Positions 43,150-52,445 of a stretch of 64,000 bases of DNA are shown in pieces. The notes beneath the pieces are model-generated. The model was not told the DNA's origin and made no database searches. It worked only from the letters and a program-made list of their open reading frames with translations. Both the position numbers and the translations under genes were made by a program. Each line of letters opens with the position of its first letter. Position 1 is the first letter of the stretch. This stretch comes from CAKOSP01 sp044432745 (GTDB lineage: Bacteria > Bacillota_I > Bacilli_A > RF39 > UBA660): the NCBI GenBank assembly GCA_044432745.1, contig JAWXUH010000006.1:1-64000 (forward strand), in the 5' to 3' direction.

Positions 43150-44007
43150 TTATTTTCTTGTTCTAGAAGTATTTTCTAAATAGTCCTCAAAGGTATTAAT
43201 TTTAGTTTCATTTATTTTTTCTAAGTATTCTAAATAATACTCTATGAATTCTGATAACTTCATTTGATTTGATAAAAAAACTTTATAATAATCCTTAAAG
43301 TTTTTACCTTCTATATTACATGATTTTAGACATCCTTCTAAATCTTTATTATGTACAAAAAATAATCTATTTCCAAAATACATTTGTACTTTTTTAAAAT
43401 CTTTATTCTTTTGTATATTAAATGAATCAGTATCTATAAATTTAAAAGTTTTATCATCTATGCAAAATAAAAAATTATTGGCATGTAAATCACTAGCTTG
43501 AATATCTGCCTTAGTTAATCTTTTTAAATCTGCTTCAGCTTTAAGTATTGCTTGTTTATATTCTTCAATAGTTAAACCTTCACTAAGTGTATGTATACTA
43601 CTATTATTTATGTATTCTGTTATATATCCTCTTAGTACTATTCTAGATGTAGCATTTAAATGATATATTAACTCTCTTGGAAAAACTATATTAGGCAAAT
43701 TTAAAGATGCAAAATATTCCATTTTTTGCATATCAAAGTCATCTCTAAAAGTTTCTTTATATATTTTTGTTTTGTCATTATTAATATATATTGAACCATT
43801 GTCACCTGAGCTTAGATATGTTGAATATTCTTCTTTAATTGTACTATCTAGTGGTTTACTATATTCAAAAAAATCTGCTTCAAATAATTTGATAACCTCT
43901 GGATCATTAATGCTTTTTTTATATAATATATTAAAATCATTAATAAAATTTATTCTATCTTGTCCTATTAATTTTTTTTCTTGTAATTCAATTAACTTAT
44001 CTTTCAT
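43150..44007 (-). CDS. protein-kinase-fold protein
   Basis: 285 residues from the ATG at 44007 (AAAGGAG upstream; the longer frame to 44082 starts inside the promoter). Glycine-rich loop and Lys: SSGDNGSIYINNDKTKIYKE (the Lys at 84 is the likely ATP ligand). Catalytic loop DLHANN at 173-178 and metal-binding D192 in FKFIDTDSF. These are the motifs of small-molecule or protein kinases of the aminoglycoside-phosphotransferase/RIO type. The substrate is unknown. The C-terminus is the basic NTSRTRK. Its promoter resembles those of the HExxH genes. Confidence 0.75.
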   Translation of the reverse strand: MKDKLIELQEKKLIGQDRINFINDFNILYKKSINDPEVIKLFEADFFEYSKPLDSTIKEEYSTYLSSGDNGSIYINNDKTKIYKETFRDDFDMQKMEYFASLNLPNIVFPRELIYHLNATSRIVLRGYITEYINNSSIHTLSEGLTIEEYKQAILKAEADLKRLTKADIQASDLHANNFLFCIDDKTFKFIDTDSFNIQKNKDFKKVQMYFGNRLFFVHNKDLEGCLKSCNIEGKNFKDYYKVFLSNQMKLSEFIEYYLEYLEKINETKINTFEDYLENTSRTRK

Positions 44008-44032
44008 AACAAACTCCTTTTTTAATTCGTAT

Positions 44033-44061
44033 ATAGTAACACTATAAAATGAAAAAAACAA
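44033..44061 (-). promoter_or_regulatory. promoter of the kinase-fold gene
   Basis: TTGTTT (44056-44061), 17-bp spacer, TACTAT (44033-44038) preceded by GTG, so GTGTTACTATA is shared with the promoter at 17768-17796. Confidence 0.65.
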
Positions 44062-44155
44062 CATAATTGTTACTTTTTTCATTTTTTTATAATAACTTAT
44101 TTCATGTGTGTTATTATATATATATGAAAAGTATTTAGAAGGAGAAAATCTACAA

Positions 44156-45568
44156 ATGTTTAGTAAAATTAAAAAAATAAGTATTCCTCAAGGGGAAAAT
44201 AATGAAGATATAGTAGGTAGTGGTGATAATTATATCTACTGTATTGATGGAGCAACTGGTCTTAGTAAGATAAATATTATGGATAAAGACAGTGATGCTA
44301 TGTGGTTTGTAAAAAAAACTGCTTCATTGTTAGATACATTACTAATAGATAATAACAAATCTTTAAGTGATATATTAAAACAATGTATGAAAGATATCGA
44401 ATCAGAAATATTATTAAGAAAAGAAGAACTTTTTTTAGATGATTATGATTATCCAAGTGCAGGTATAGCTATTGCTAGAATTGTTAATAAAGATAATCTA
44501 GAAATTTTAAGATTAGGTGATGTTCTTGTAAATATATTTGATAAAAATAATAATATAGTTAATATGCATGATGATAAATTGCCTGAACTTGATGATTATG
44601 CTATTAATATGCAAGTTCAGTTAGCAAAAGAAAATAACATATCAGTAAGGGAAGCTCGTAATCTTATTAATGATATTTTACTTGTTAATAGAAAAAAAAT
44701 GAATACAGAAGATGGTTATTTTATATTAGATCCATCAGGAAATGGAATTGATAAAGCTGATATTGAAGAATTTAATATATCTAATTTAGACAGTATTTCT
44801 TTAATGAGTGATGGATATTACTGTATATCTGATACTTATAATATAGTAGATAGTTTTAAATCCCTTCATATGGAAATGAGACTAAATAAATTACAATCTT
44901 TATATGATAAAATGCACTCTATTCAAGAAGAAGATTTAGATTACAACAAGTATCCTAGATTTAAAATGAGAGATGATTCAAGTGTAATATTTGCATCATT
45001 ACGTGAACGCAGTATAGTATTTGCTAGTAATAATAAAGGTAAGATAAAAGAAATAACAGATATAATCAAGGGTGTTTATATTCTTTCTCTTGATGATCTT
45101 GGAGTTGATATAGATGTTTTAGAAGATCAAAATACTTTTGAAAAGAATGCGTTAAAAAAAGCTAAAGAAATATATGATTTAGTAGGTATACCTGTTATTG
45201 CAGATGATTCTGGATTATGTATTAAAGAACTTGATAATTGGCCAGGAGTTATTACAGATAGATTCTTAGGTGAAGGTGCTACTACAGAAGAAAAGAATGA
45301 TTATATAATAAATAAGGTTTCAAAATTAAAATCAAGAGAAGCTTATGTAAATTGTTCTCTTTGTTATTATGATGGTGAGCAAACTATAATTGTTTCTGAA
45401 AAAATAGAAGGTAATATTTCTTTAGAAAAAAGAGGTATAAATGGTTTTGGTTTTGATGAAATATTTGAACTACCAAATAAAAAAACTTTAGCAGAACTTA
45501 CAATTGATGAAAAAAATGAATTAAGTTCTAGAAAAAAAGCAGCTATGTCATTATTACAAAAAATCTAA
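44156..45568 (+). CDS. fusion of PP2C-type phosphatase and RdgB/HAM1 XTP pyrophosphatase
   Basis: 470 residues from the ATG at 44156 (GGAG upstream; a longer frame from 44108 has none). Residues 1-283 follow the PPM/PP2C metal-ligand order: D31-G32 in CIDGATGL, RLGD near 119-122, SDG at 218-220 and RDD at 272-274. Residues 286-470 are a complete HAM1 domain: FASNNKGK (289-296), DDSGL (350-354), GFGFDEIF and LAEL. The second half cleans non-canonical XTP/dITP from the nucleotide pool; the first could dephosphorylate proteins or act on a nucleotide. I know of no standard fusion of this kind. No frameshift is visible. Confidence 0.82.
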   Translation: MFSKIKKISIPQGENNEDIVGSGDNYIYCIDGATGLSKINIMDKDSDAMWFVKKTASLLDTLLIDNNKSLSDILKQCMKDIESEILLRKEELFLDDYDYPSAGIAIARIVNKDNLEILRLGDVLVNIFDKNNNIVNMHDDKLPELDDYAINMQVQLAKENNISVREARNLINDILLVNRKKMNTEDGYFILDPSGNGIDKADIEEFNISNLDSISLMSDGYYCISDTYNIVDSFKSLHMEMRLNKLQSLYDKMHSIQEEDLDYNKYPRFKMRDDSSVIFASLRERSIVFASNNKGKIKEITDIIKGVYILSLDDLGVDIDVLEDQNTFEKNALKKAKEIYDLVGIPVIADDSGLCIKELDNWPGVITDRFLGEGATTEEKNDYIINKVSKLKSREAYVNCSLCYYDGEQTIIVSEKIEGNISLEKRGINGFGFDEIFELPNKKTLAELTIDEKNELSSRKKAAMSLLQKI

Positions 45569-45569
45569 C

Positions 45570-45610
45570 AAAAACTTAATTTCTTTAATATAAGAAATTA
45601 AGTTTTTATT
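45570..45610 (+). terminator. terminator of the fusion gene
   Basis: AAAACTTAATTTCTT (45571-45585) with AAGAAATTAAGTTTT (45592-45606), then T. Confidence 0.85.
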
Positions 45611-45736
45611 TTAGAATTTGACTTTGTTTTTTAGGAGTGTTAAACTAAAAGAGAAGATAAGATAATTATTTTATAAGAAATATTCATAGTTAATTACTAT
45701 ATTTCTATAAATTTATAATTGATAAGGAGTATCACA

Positions 45737-46306
45737 ATGAAGAAGAAAATAAATTTTAAAGATGAATATAAATATAGTATAGTTAGTCTTATTATACTTC
45801 TAATGTATGGTCTTGGTTTAGTATACGAAATTACTATCTTTAGCAATTGTACAGGAATTCTTGTTATAGTATATTTTGCTTGGGTTTTTATAAGTTCTAT
45901 ATTAGAGAAGGTTAGTAAACAAGAAAAATTTAATTTGTTACTTAAAAATTTATTGATTTTTTATAATTTATTTACTATTGTTACTATGTTAATTTTATCT
46001 AAAATTGGTTACGTTTTAGACTTGGTTTACCTAACAAAAGTAGAACATGGTTTTCAGGCTATGTATTCAATATTTTGTATGTATCAAATATTCATACCAG
46101 GTTTACTTGTAAATGGTATCTATTTTTTTCTAAAAAAGAAAAAAATACTTGGATCTATAATTATATTAATTTCAATAATATTAAGTATTTTTGAACATAG
46201 TTCTATACTATTAATAGTAGGAATTCTTTTTCTACTAGTAGCTGTAAGGTTTTTTATACATTTACTTCATATCAATTTACCTGATGAAGTTGAATTTTTA
46301 GAATAA
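45737..46306 (+). CDS. unrecognised integral membrane protein
   Basis: 189 residues from the ATG at 45737 (AAGGAG upstream; TTG at 45719 is less likely). About five transmembrane helices, for example YSIVSLIILLMYGLGLVY and IIILISIILSIFEHSSILLI, with short polar loops. No catalytic motif is visible. It stands alone between two terminators. The function is unknown. Confidence 0.7.
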   Translation: MKKKINFKDEYKYSIVSLIILLMYGLGLVYEITIFSNCTGILVIVYFAWVFISSILEKVSKQEKFNLLLKNLLIFYNLFTIVTMLILSKIGYVLDLVYLTKVEHGFQAMYSIFCMYQIFIPGLLVNGIYFFLKKKKILGSIIILISIILSIFEHSSILLIVGILFLLVAVRFFIHLLHINLPDEVEFLE

Positions 46307-46336
46307 TAAGTTAATAATTAACTTATTATTTTTTTT
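46302..46336 (+). terminator. terminator of the membrane protein gene
   Basis: AATAATAAGTTAA (46302-46314) with TTAACTTATTATT (46318-46330), then T-run. Confidence 0.85.
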
Positions 46337-46371
46337 AAACTATATTAACTTGTACATTTTCTTAATTTCAA

Positions 46372-46400
46372 TTGACTTTACTATGAAAAAAATGTTATAT
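46372..46400 (+). promoter_or_regulatory. promoter of the hexuronate operon
   Basis: TTGACT (46372-46377), 17-bp spacer, TTATAT (46395-46400); 35 bases before the first start codon. I see no convincing operator palindrome, and no regulator gene adjoins the operon. Confidence 0.65.
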
Positions 46401-46435
46401 TTTATATGATAATGGTAAGAAAGTAAGGTGTATAT

Positions 46436-47266
46436 ATGAAAAATAAAAATAAAGATTATCTAGTATGTATTGATTCTGATGGTTGTGTAATAAATACAAT
46501 GAATATAAAACATGAGAAATGTTTTGGGCCTTGTATTATAGAAGTATGGAATTTATATGAATATGAAGAATTGATATTATCAAGATGGAATGACATTAAT
46601 TTATATAGCAATACTAGAGGTATTAATCGTTTTAAAGGCATTGGTATGATTTTAAAAGAAATAGATACTTCGTATAAAAAAATAGAAGATTTAGATAGTT
46701 ATTTAAATTGGCTTAATGGCAATGAACAATTATCTAACGAAGATTTAATGAATTATATTGAAAATAATAGCGATGAATGTTCTAAAAATGTACTTAAATG
46801 GTCTGATATGGTTAATAATAAAGTAGCTAGTTTAGATCCTTCTATGAAAGTTTCATTTGAAAAATGTGCAGAGGTTATTAAAAAAATAAAAACTTATGCA
46901 GATGTAGTAGTATTATCTGCTGCTAATAAAGCTGCTATTGAAAAAGAGTGGGAACACAACAATTTACTTCATTTAGTAGATGATATATACTCACAAGATA
47001 TTGGTACAAAAGATTTTTGTATAAATGAACTTTTGAAGTTAGGGTATGATAAAAATAAAGTATTAAAAATGGGTGATGCTCCTGGTGATTTAGCAGCAGC
47101 TAAGAAAAATGGTGTTTATTTTTATCCAATTTTGTTTGATACACCAAATGAATCTTGGATTGAATTTGATGAAATAGGTTTAAATAAGTTTATTAGTGAT
47201 GATTACCAGTTATATGGAATTAAAAAAGAAGAAGAATTTAACAATCAATTTATTGGTAAGAATTAA
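46436..47266 (+). CDS. HAD-like hydrolase, first gene of the hexuronate operon
   Basis: 276 residues. HAD motif I is CIDSDGCVI (nucleophile D13, acid D15), motif II VVVLSAANK (Ser), and motif III/IV MGDAPGDLAAAK. A large cap domain fills residues 20-150. It is probably a phosphatase of the HAD superfamily. Its stop overlaps the next start (TAATG), so it is coupled to the PhlG-like gene. It does not look like the KDG kinase that the pathway needs. Confidence 0.75.
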   Translation: MKNKNKDYLVCIDSDGCVINTMNIKHEKCFGPCIIEVWNLYEYEELILSRWNDINLYSNTRGINRFKGIGMILKEIDTSYKKIEDLDSYLNWLNGNEQLSNEDLMNYIENNSDECSKNVLKWSDMVNNKVASLDPSMKVSFEKCAEVIKKIKTYADVVVLSAANKAAIEKEWEHNNLLHLVDDIYSQDIGTKDFCINELLKLGYDKNKVLKMGDAPGDLAAAKKNGVYFYPILFDTPNESWIEFDEIGLNKFISDDYQLYGIKKEEEFNNQFIGKN

Positions 47267-48141
47267 TGAGTTTAATAAAAACAATAAATGAACTTAAAAA
47301 CGTATTTCCATCTATTGTAACTAATGAATTTATAAATACTATGCCTAGAAGAGAATTAACTGATTACGAAAAATCTTTACCGTATTCTAAGTATTATTTT
47401 AAGGATATGGCAAAAATACCACAAGAAGATTTAGATATTGTTAACAAAGGTCCAGTAAATTCAAAAAGTGTAATAGATATGCACAATATATCTAAATTAT
47501 TTGATAAAGGATATTTAGAAATTGAAAATGGATATTGTTATATGAATGATGGAACAGGTTTTGCAGCTAGTAAAGTTTTTATGAAAGATGTAGAACTTGA
47601 GATGTTAGATTGGTGGTTTAATTGGCATCCTTTAGAAGATTTAAGATATGCTATTTGGTGTCCTGTTGCTCATAATGGAACTAGTGTAAAAACCCCTAAT
47701 GAGCATCTTGATTCAAGTGGAGTTGACTTAAAGGTAAGAAATTATAATAAGACTCACTATCCAGATGAAGGTTTTAATTTAAATGGACATGAAGTTTTAA
47801 CTATTAATTTTAAAGATCCAAGTCAACTAGGTTTTGATATAAAAGATAATCATGTTTATCTTGCAAGTGTAACTCGTAGAGTATTATTTTTCAATTTACC
47901 AGTAGCAACATTTGTACACTGCGCAAGAAAAGTAGAAGGTGGAACTGAATTTAGAAGTAGGTATTACCAAAGTGTTTATATAAATAAAAAAGGTAAATTT
48001 AAAAAATCAATTATTAAGTTTCCAAAAAGTGTAGTAGAATCACTTGCTAGAAATAATTGTTTACATAGTTTAACTGAATATAACAACTTAGCATCTATTT
48101 TACCAAGTTTGTATAAAGAAGAAAGAGGAGAAATAAAGTGA
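47266..48141 (+). CDS. PhlG-type (DAPG/phloretin hydrolase family) protein
   Basis: 291 residues. The segment DWWFNWHPLEDLRYAIW (115-131) and the block VHCARKVEGGTEFRSRYY (217-234) match the DAPG hydrolase PhlG family, including the His and Glu expected to bind zinc (H121, H136, H218, E228 are candidates). Known members are zinc enzymes that cleave a carbon-carbon bond next to a phloroglucinol ring: 2,4-diacetylphloroglucinol in Pseudomonas and phloretin in Eubacterium ramulus. The gene is coupled to its neighbours on both sides (TAATG and GTGA overlaps). The substrate here is unknown. Confidence 0.75.
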   Translation: MSLIKTINELKNVFPSIVTNEFINTMPRRELTDYEKSLPYSKYYFKDMAKIPQEDLDIVNKGPVNSKSVIDMHNISKLFDKGYLEIENGYCYMNDGTGFAASKVFMKDVELEMLDWWFNWHPLEDLRYAIWCPVAHNGTSVKTPNEHLDSSGVDLKVRNYNKTHYPDEGFNLNGHEVLTINFKDPSQLGFDIKDNHVYLASVTRRVLFFNLPVATFVHCARKVEGGTEFRSRYYQSVYINKKGKFKKSIIKFPKSVVESLARNNCLHSLTEYNNLASILPSLYKEERGEIK

Positions 48142-49613
48142 AAGAAAAAGATAATAAAAACGATGTTGAAAAAGACATAGAAAAAGAAATAACTGAAGTT
48201 AGTGTAAAAAAGGCTAAATTATGGCAATTAGGATTATTTGCACTTAACAATTCGGCAACAAATGCATTTCATTTTTTCATGACATATATAGCATACTTTG
48301 CAAGTGGAGTTGGTGGAGTTGCTTTTGTTACTGCATCATACGTAATGACTGGTATGAGAGTCTTTGATGCATTTACAGATCCTGTAATAGGATTTTTAAT
48401 AGATAAGTTAAATTTAGGTAAGGCAGGTAAATTTAGACCTTGGATGTTATTAGGTAATGTTTTAATGACTATTGCTTTAATAATCCTAATATTTGGAATG
48501 ACATCTGTTCCATCAAGTTTAAGTTTATTATTTTTTATAGTATGTTACTTCATATATATTTTAGGTTATACTTGCCAAACAGCTTGTACTAAAGCAGCAC
48601 AAAGTTGCTTAACAAAAGATCCTAAACAAAGACCACTTATTTCAATGTTTGATTCACTATTTTCAATAATGTTAATGGGTGGATATGGTATATATGTAAC
48701 AAAGTTTTTAATACCTAAACATGGAGATTATAATGAAGCGTTATTTAATGAATTTGTAGTAGTAGCAATAGTAATAGCATTTATATGTACTATACTTGCA
48801 ATTATAAGTTTATGGAACGAAGATGTTGTTGCTCCAAGTAAGAAAGTTAAAAAAGAAAAAATTAAAATGTCTGAGTATGTAACTATTGTTAAGCATAATG
48901 ATGCATTAAGAAAATTAATGCCAGCTGCTGCACTAGACAAATTAGCTGCTTTAGTAGCTAATAATCCGACAACAACTTTAATATTGTTTGCTCTTATTAT
49001 AGGGAATTATGAATTATCTGGAATGATGACATTCTTTATGTTACCTCCAATGATTGTTATTATATCTATAGGTACAAAAATGTGTCAAAAACATGGTATG
49101 AGAAATGTTATATTATTCTCAAAATCAATATCTGTAATTATGTGTTCTATAATGTTCTTTATAATGATGTTTGCAGATATATCTTATATAAAAGAAGGAG
49201 GCGCTAACATTATGTTATATGTATTCTTATTCTTTTATATATGTGAAATGGCACTTAGATCATTTTGTACATCAACATTTACTCCAATGATTGCAGATTG
49301 TATAGATTATGAACAATCAATTACTGGAAATGAGAATCCTGCAATGATTGGAACTATGTATTCTTTAGTAGATAAGTTTGTTTCAAGTTTATCTGCAACT
49401 GTAGCTGCACTTGCAGTAGCTGCAGTAGGTTTTAAAGAAGTTGCACCATCAGTTAATACTGAGCTTACAACTCCTTTATATATAGTAGGTATATTACTAG
49501 TATTATTACTTCCTATAATATCAAATGCATTTACAATTGTTCAAATGCTAATGTATCCATTAAGTAAAGAAAAAATGGAAGAAATTCAATGTAAAATAAA
49601 GAAAGAGGTTTAA
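48138..49613 (+). CDS. GPH-family sugar/glycoside:cation symporter (MFS fold)
   Basis: 491 residues, about 12 transmembrane helices. The N-terminal FALNNSATNAF, DAFTDPVIGFLID and KFRPWMLLGN blocks are typical of the GPH family (MelB, UidB, XynB-like), and FTPMIADCIDYE matches the second half. UidB-type members import glucuronides. It starts with GTG after GAGGAG and overlaps the PhlG-like gene by four bases. It is the probable importer for the operon's substrate. Confidence 0.85.
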   Translation: MKEKDNKNDVEKDIEKEITEVSVKKAKLWQLGLFALNNSATNAFHFFMTYIAYFASGVGGVAFVTASYVMTGMRVFDAFTDPVIGFLIDKLNLGKAGKFRPWMLLGNVLMTIALIILIFGMTSVPSSLSLLFFIVCYFIYILGYTCQTACTKAAQSCLTKDPKQRPLISMFDSLFSIMLMGGYGIYVTKFLIPKHGDYNEALFNEFVVVAIVIAFICTILAIISLWNEDVVAPSKKVKKEKIKMSEYVTIVKHNDALRKLMPAAALDKLAALVANNPTTTLILFALIIGNYELSGMMTFFMLPPMIVIISIGTKMCQKHGMRNVILFSKSISVIMCSIMFFIMMFADISYIKEGGANIMLYVFLFFYICEMALRSFCTSTFTPMIADCIDYEQSITGNENPAMIGTMYSLVDKFVSSLSATVAALAVAAVGFKEVAPSVNTELTTPLYIVGILLVLLLPIISNAFTIVQMLMYPLSKEKMEEIQCKIKKEV

Positions 49614-49617
49614 ATAT

Positions 49618-51354
49618 ATGTTAGATTACAAAAAAGCTCCTTTTAATTTAGGAGACGAGGAAATAAAATGGGTAGAAGATACTTTTAAAGAACTGAATGA
49701 TTTTCAAAAAGTAAACCAAGTTATCATTGATATGGCTTGGAGCCCAGAAGAAAAAGATTTGAAAAATGATGTTGCTAAACATAACTTTGGTGGTTATAGA
49801 TATCATAATACAAGTGCAGAAAGTTTATTTAACCAAAATAGTATTATTCAAAAAGGTAAAATACCTGCATTAATAGCAGCTAACGTTGAAGGTGGCGGAG
49901 ACGGTGGTGTAAAAGGTGGAACTAAGATTGGTGATCCTGTTGCACTAGCTGCTACTGGAAATCCAGAAAATGCTTATTACATGGCATACTATGGTTGTAA
50001 AGAAGCTGCTGCGGTAGGATGCAACTGGACATTTTCTCCTATAGTTGATATTGATATTAACTGGAGAAATTGTATTATTTCAAATAGATCTTTTGGTCAA
50101 GATACAGATACTGTACTAGAATTTTCTAAGGAATATTTAAGAGGTGCAAAAGACGCTGGAGTTGAATGTTGTATGAAACATTTCCCAGGTGATGGTTGTG
50201 ATGATAGAGATCAACATTTATGTGTTACTATAAACGATTTATCTACGAAAGATTGGGATAAAACATTTGGTAAAGTGTATAAAGGTATGATTGATGCAGG
50301 AGTATCTTCTATAATGGTAGGACATATGGTATTGCCATCTTATCAAAAGAAATTTAGACCTGAACTTAAAGATGAAGATTTAATGCCAGCAACACTTGCT
50401 CCAGAATTATTACAAGATTTACTTAGAGATCAATTAGGCTTTAATGGACTTGTTATTACAGATGCAACACATATGCTAGGATTAACAGCAACTATTCCAA
50501 GAAGAGAATTTATGCCTGGTGTAATAATGGCTGGATGTGATATGGTACTGTTTATGAGAGATACTGATGAAGATATTAAATATATGATGGATGCTCTTGA
50601 AGATGGAAGATTAACTAGAGAAAGATTAGATGAAGCAGTAAAAAATGTTCTTGCTTATAAAGCAATGATGAAGTTGCCTAAAAAACAAAAAGATAATACT
50701 ATTATGCCATCGGCTGATGCTAGATCTATAATAGGATGTATTGAACATAAAGAAAAAGCTAAACAAATATTAGATGAATCTATTACTCTTGTAAAAAATA
50801 CGAGAAAACAATTACCACTTGATCCTATAAAACATAAAAATGTAATTGTTTATTCTGCAACTACAGCAAGTGCCGTAGCTAAATTAGCAGGTAATGCACC
50901 TGTTGAAAAGAAATTGGTAGACGCACTTAATGCTAGAGGTTTTAATGCTGAATTATATAAATTAAATCCTTTAAAACTTGTAACTAGAAAAGGTCTTAAT
51001 GGTAAGAAGTTATTAAGTGGTACACCGATAGAAGAATTTAATAAGAAATATGATGCATGTTTCTTAATATGTGATGTTACAGGTTATTCAGAATCAAATG
51101 GAAGAAGTATTAAATGGAAAATTCCTATGGGACCAGAAATACCTTGGTATGTAACTGAGTTACCTACAGTGGTAATTAGTACAGCGTGGCCATTTCATTT
51201 ACATGATTTGCCTATGGTGCCTACATATATTAATACTTATAATTCATCAGAACTTGCAATAGAGATGACTGTTGATAAAATTATAGGTAAATCAGAATTT
51301 AAAGGAGTTAGTCCAGTAGATGCATTCTGTGGTTCTTGGGATACAAAAAAATAA
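49618..51354 (+). CDS. glycoside hydrolase family 3 enzyme, cytoplasmic
   Basis: 578 residues. (beta/alpha)8 domain to about 360 and an alpha/beta sandwich after it. KHFPGDG at 187-193 and the nucleophile D282 in LVITDATHML are GH3 signatures. GH3 includes beta-N-acetylglucosaminidases, beta-glucosidases and beta-xylosidases; the KHFPGDG form is common in the NagZ-like group. There is no signal peptide, so it works on imported substrate. It starts 4 bases after the transporter gene. Its position suggests that it splits a glucuronide or other glycoside, but the specificity is not determined by sequence alone. Confidence 0.85.
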   Translation: MLDYKKAPFNLGDEEIKWVEDTFKELNDFQKVNQVIIDMAWSPEEKDLKNDVAKHNFGGYRYHNTSAESLFNQNSIIQKGKIPALIAANVEGGGDGGVKGGTKIGDPVALAATGNPENAYYMAYYGCKEAAAVGCNWTFSPIVDIDINWRNCIISNRSFGQDTDTVLEFSKEYLRGAKDAGVECCMKHFPGDGCDDRDQHLCVTINDLSTKDWDKTFGKVYKGMIDAGVSSIMVGHMVLPSYQKKFRPELKDEDLMPATLAPELLQDLLRDQLGFNGLVITDATHMLGLTATIPRREFMPGVIMAGCDMVLFMRDTDEDIKYMMDALEDGRLTRERLDEAVKNVLAYKAMMKLPKKQKDNTIMPSADARSIIGCIEHKEKAKQILDESITLVKNTRKQLPLDPIKHKNVIVYSATTASAVAKLAGNAPVEKKLVDALNARGFNAELYKLNPLKLVTRKGLNGKKLLSGTPIEEFNKKYDACFLICDVTGYSESNGRSIKWKIPMGPEIPWYVTELPTVVISTAWPFHLHDLPMVPTYINTYNSSELAIEMTVDKIIGKSEFKGVSPVDAFCGSWDTKK

Positions 51355-51377
51355 TTAGACAGTAAGGAGAGATAAAA

Positions 51378-52421
51378 ATGAAAATGACATTTAGATGGTA
51401 TGGCGATGATGATAAAGTTACTTTAGATAATATCAGACAAATACCTAATATGAGTGGAGTGGTTACAGCAGTATATTCAACTCCTGTTGGAGAAGTATGG
51501 AGTAATGAAGAAATACTTTCTCTTAAAGAAACAATAGAAGCTAAAAATTTAGAAATGGAAGTTATTGAAAGTGTTCCTGTACATGAAGATATTAAACTTG
51601 GTAGAGGAGATTACTTAAGATATATAGAAAATTATAAAGAAAATATTAGAAGACTTTCAAAAGCAGGAGTAAAAGTTATATGTTATAACTTTATGCCTGT
51701 CTTTGACTGGACTCGTAGTCAACTTGATAAAGAATTACCAGATGGTTCTAATGCACTTGTTTTTTATAAAGAACAAGTAGATAAAATGGATCCAGTAAGT
51801 GGTGATTTATCTTTACCTGGTTGGGATTCAAGTTATACAAAAGAAGAAATGAACGAACTTATTTCTTCTTATAAAGAACTTGGAGAAGAGGGTCTTTGGA
51901 AAAATCTAGAATATTTCTTAAAAGAGATTATTCCAGTAGCAGTTTCTGAAGACGTAAAAATGGCTATACATCAGGATGATCCGCCTTGGAGTATATTTGG
52001 TATTCCTAGAATTATCGTTGATGAACCTAGTATAGATAGATTTTTAAATATAGTGAATGTAGAACATAATGGTTTAACTTTGTGTTCAGGTTCTCTTGGT
52101 TGTTCACCAAAAAATGATTATGCACATATGGTACGTAAATACGGTGCAATGGGTAGAATTCATTTTGCTCATTTAAGAAATATATTAATACTTGAAAACG
52201 GATTTGAAGAAGCAGCTCACTTTTCAAGTTGTGGTTCCCTTGATATGGTAGATATATTAAAAGCTTATCATGAAGTAGGTTACAAAGGATATATTAGACC
52301 AGATCATGGAAGAATGATTTGGGGAGAAACTGGTAGACCAGGATATGGTTTATATGATAGAGCACTAGGTGCATCATACATAAACGGTATTTGGGAAACT
52401 TTAGACAAATTAAATAAATAA
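51378..52421 (+). CDS. uxuA: mannonate dehydratase
   Basis: 347 residues, the typical UxuA length. TFRWYGDDDKVTLDNIRQIP and VVTAVYST at the start, MAIHQDDPP, LCSGSLG and PDHGRM match the family; the His, Cys and Asp in the last three blocks bind the metal. It dehydrates D-mannonate to 2-keto-3-deoxy-D-gluconate (KDG). AAGGAGAG precedes the ATG. Confidence 0.93.
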   Translation: MKMTFRWYGDDDKVTLDNIRQIPNMSGVVTAVYSTPVGEVWSNEEILSLKETIEAKNLEMEVIESVPVHEDIKLGRGDYLRYIENYKENIRRLSKAGVKVICYNFMPVFDWTRSQLDKELPDGSNALVFYKEQVDKMDPVSGDLSLPGWDSSYTKEEMNELISSYKELGEEGLWKNLEYFLKEIIPVAVSEDVKMAIHQDDPPWSIFGIPRIIVDEPSIDRFLNIVNVEHNGLTLCSGSLGCSPKNDYAHMVRKYGAMGRIHFAHLRNILILENGFEEAAHFSSCGSLDMVDILKAYHEVGYKGYIRPDHGRMIWGETGRPGYGLYDRALGASYINGIWETLDKLNK

Positions 52422-52445
52422 ACTTAAATAAAAGGAGGATTAAAT

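Noticed and set aside
46436..47266. First hexuronate-operon gene as the missing KDG kinase
   Set aside because: It has HAD motifs (D13, D15, GDAPGD) and no PfkB or ATP-grasp signature.
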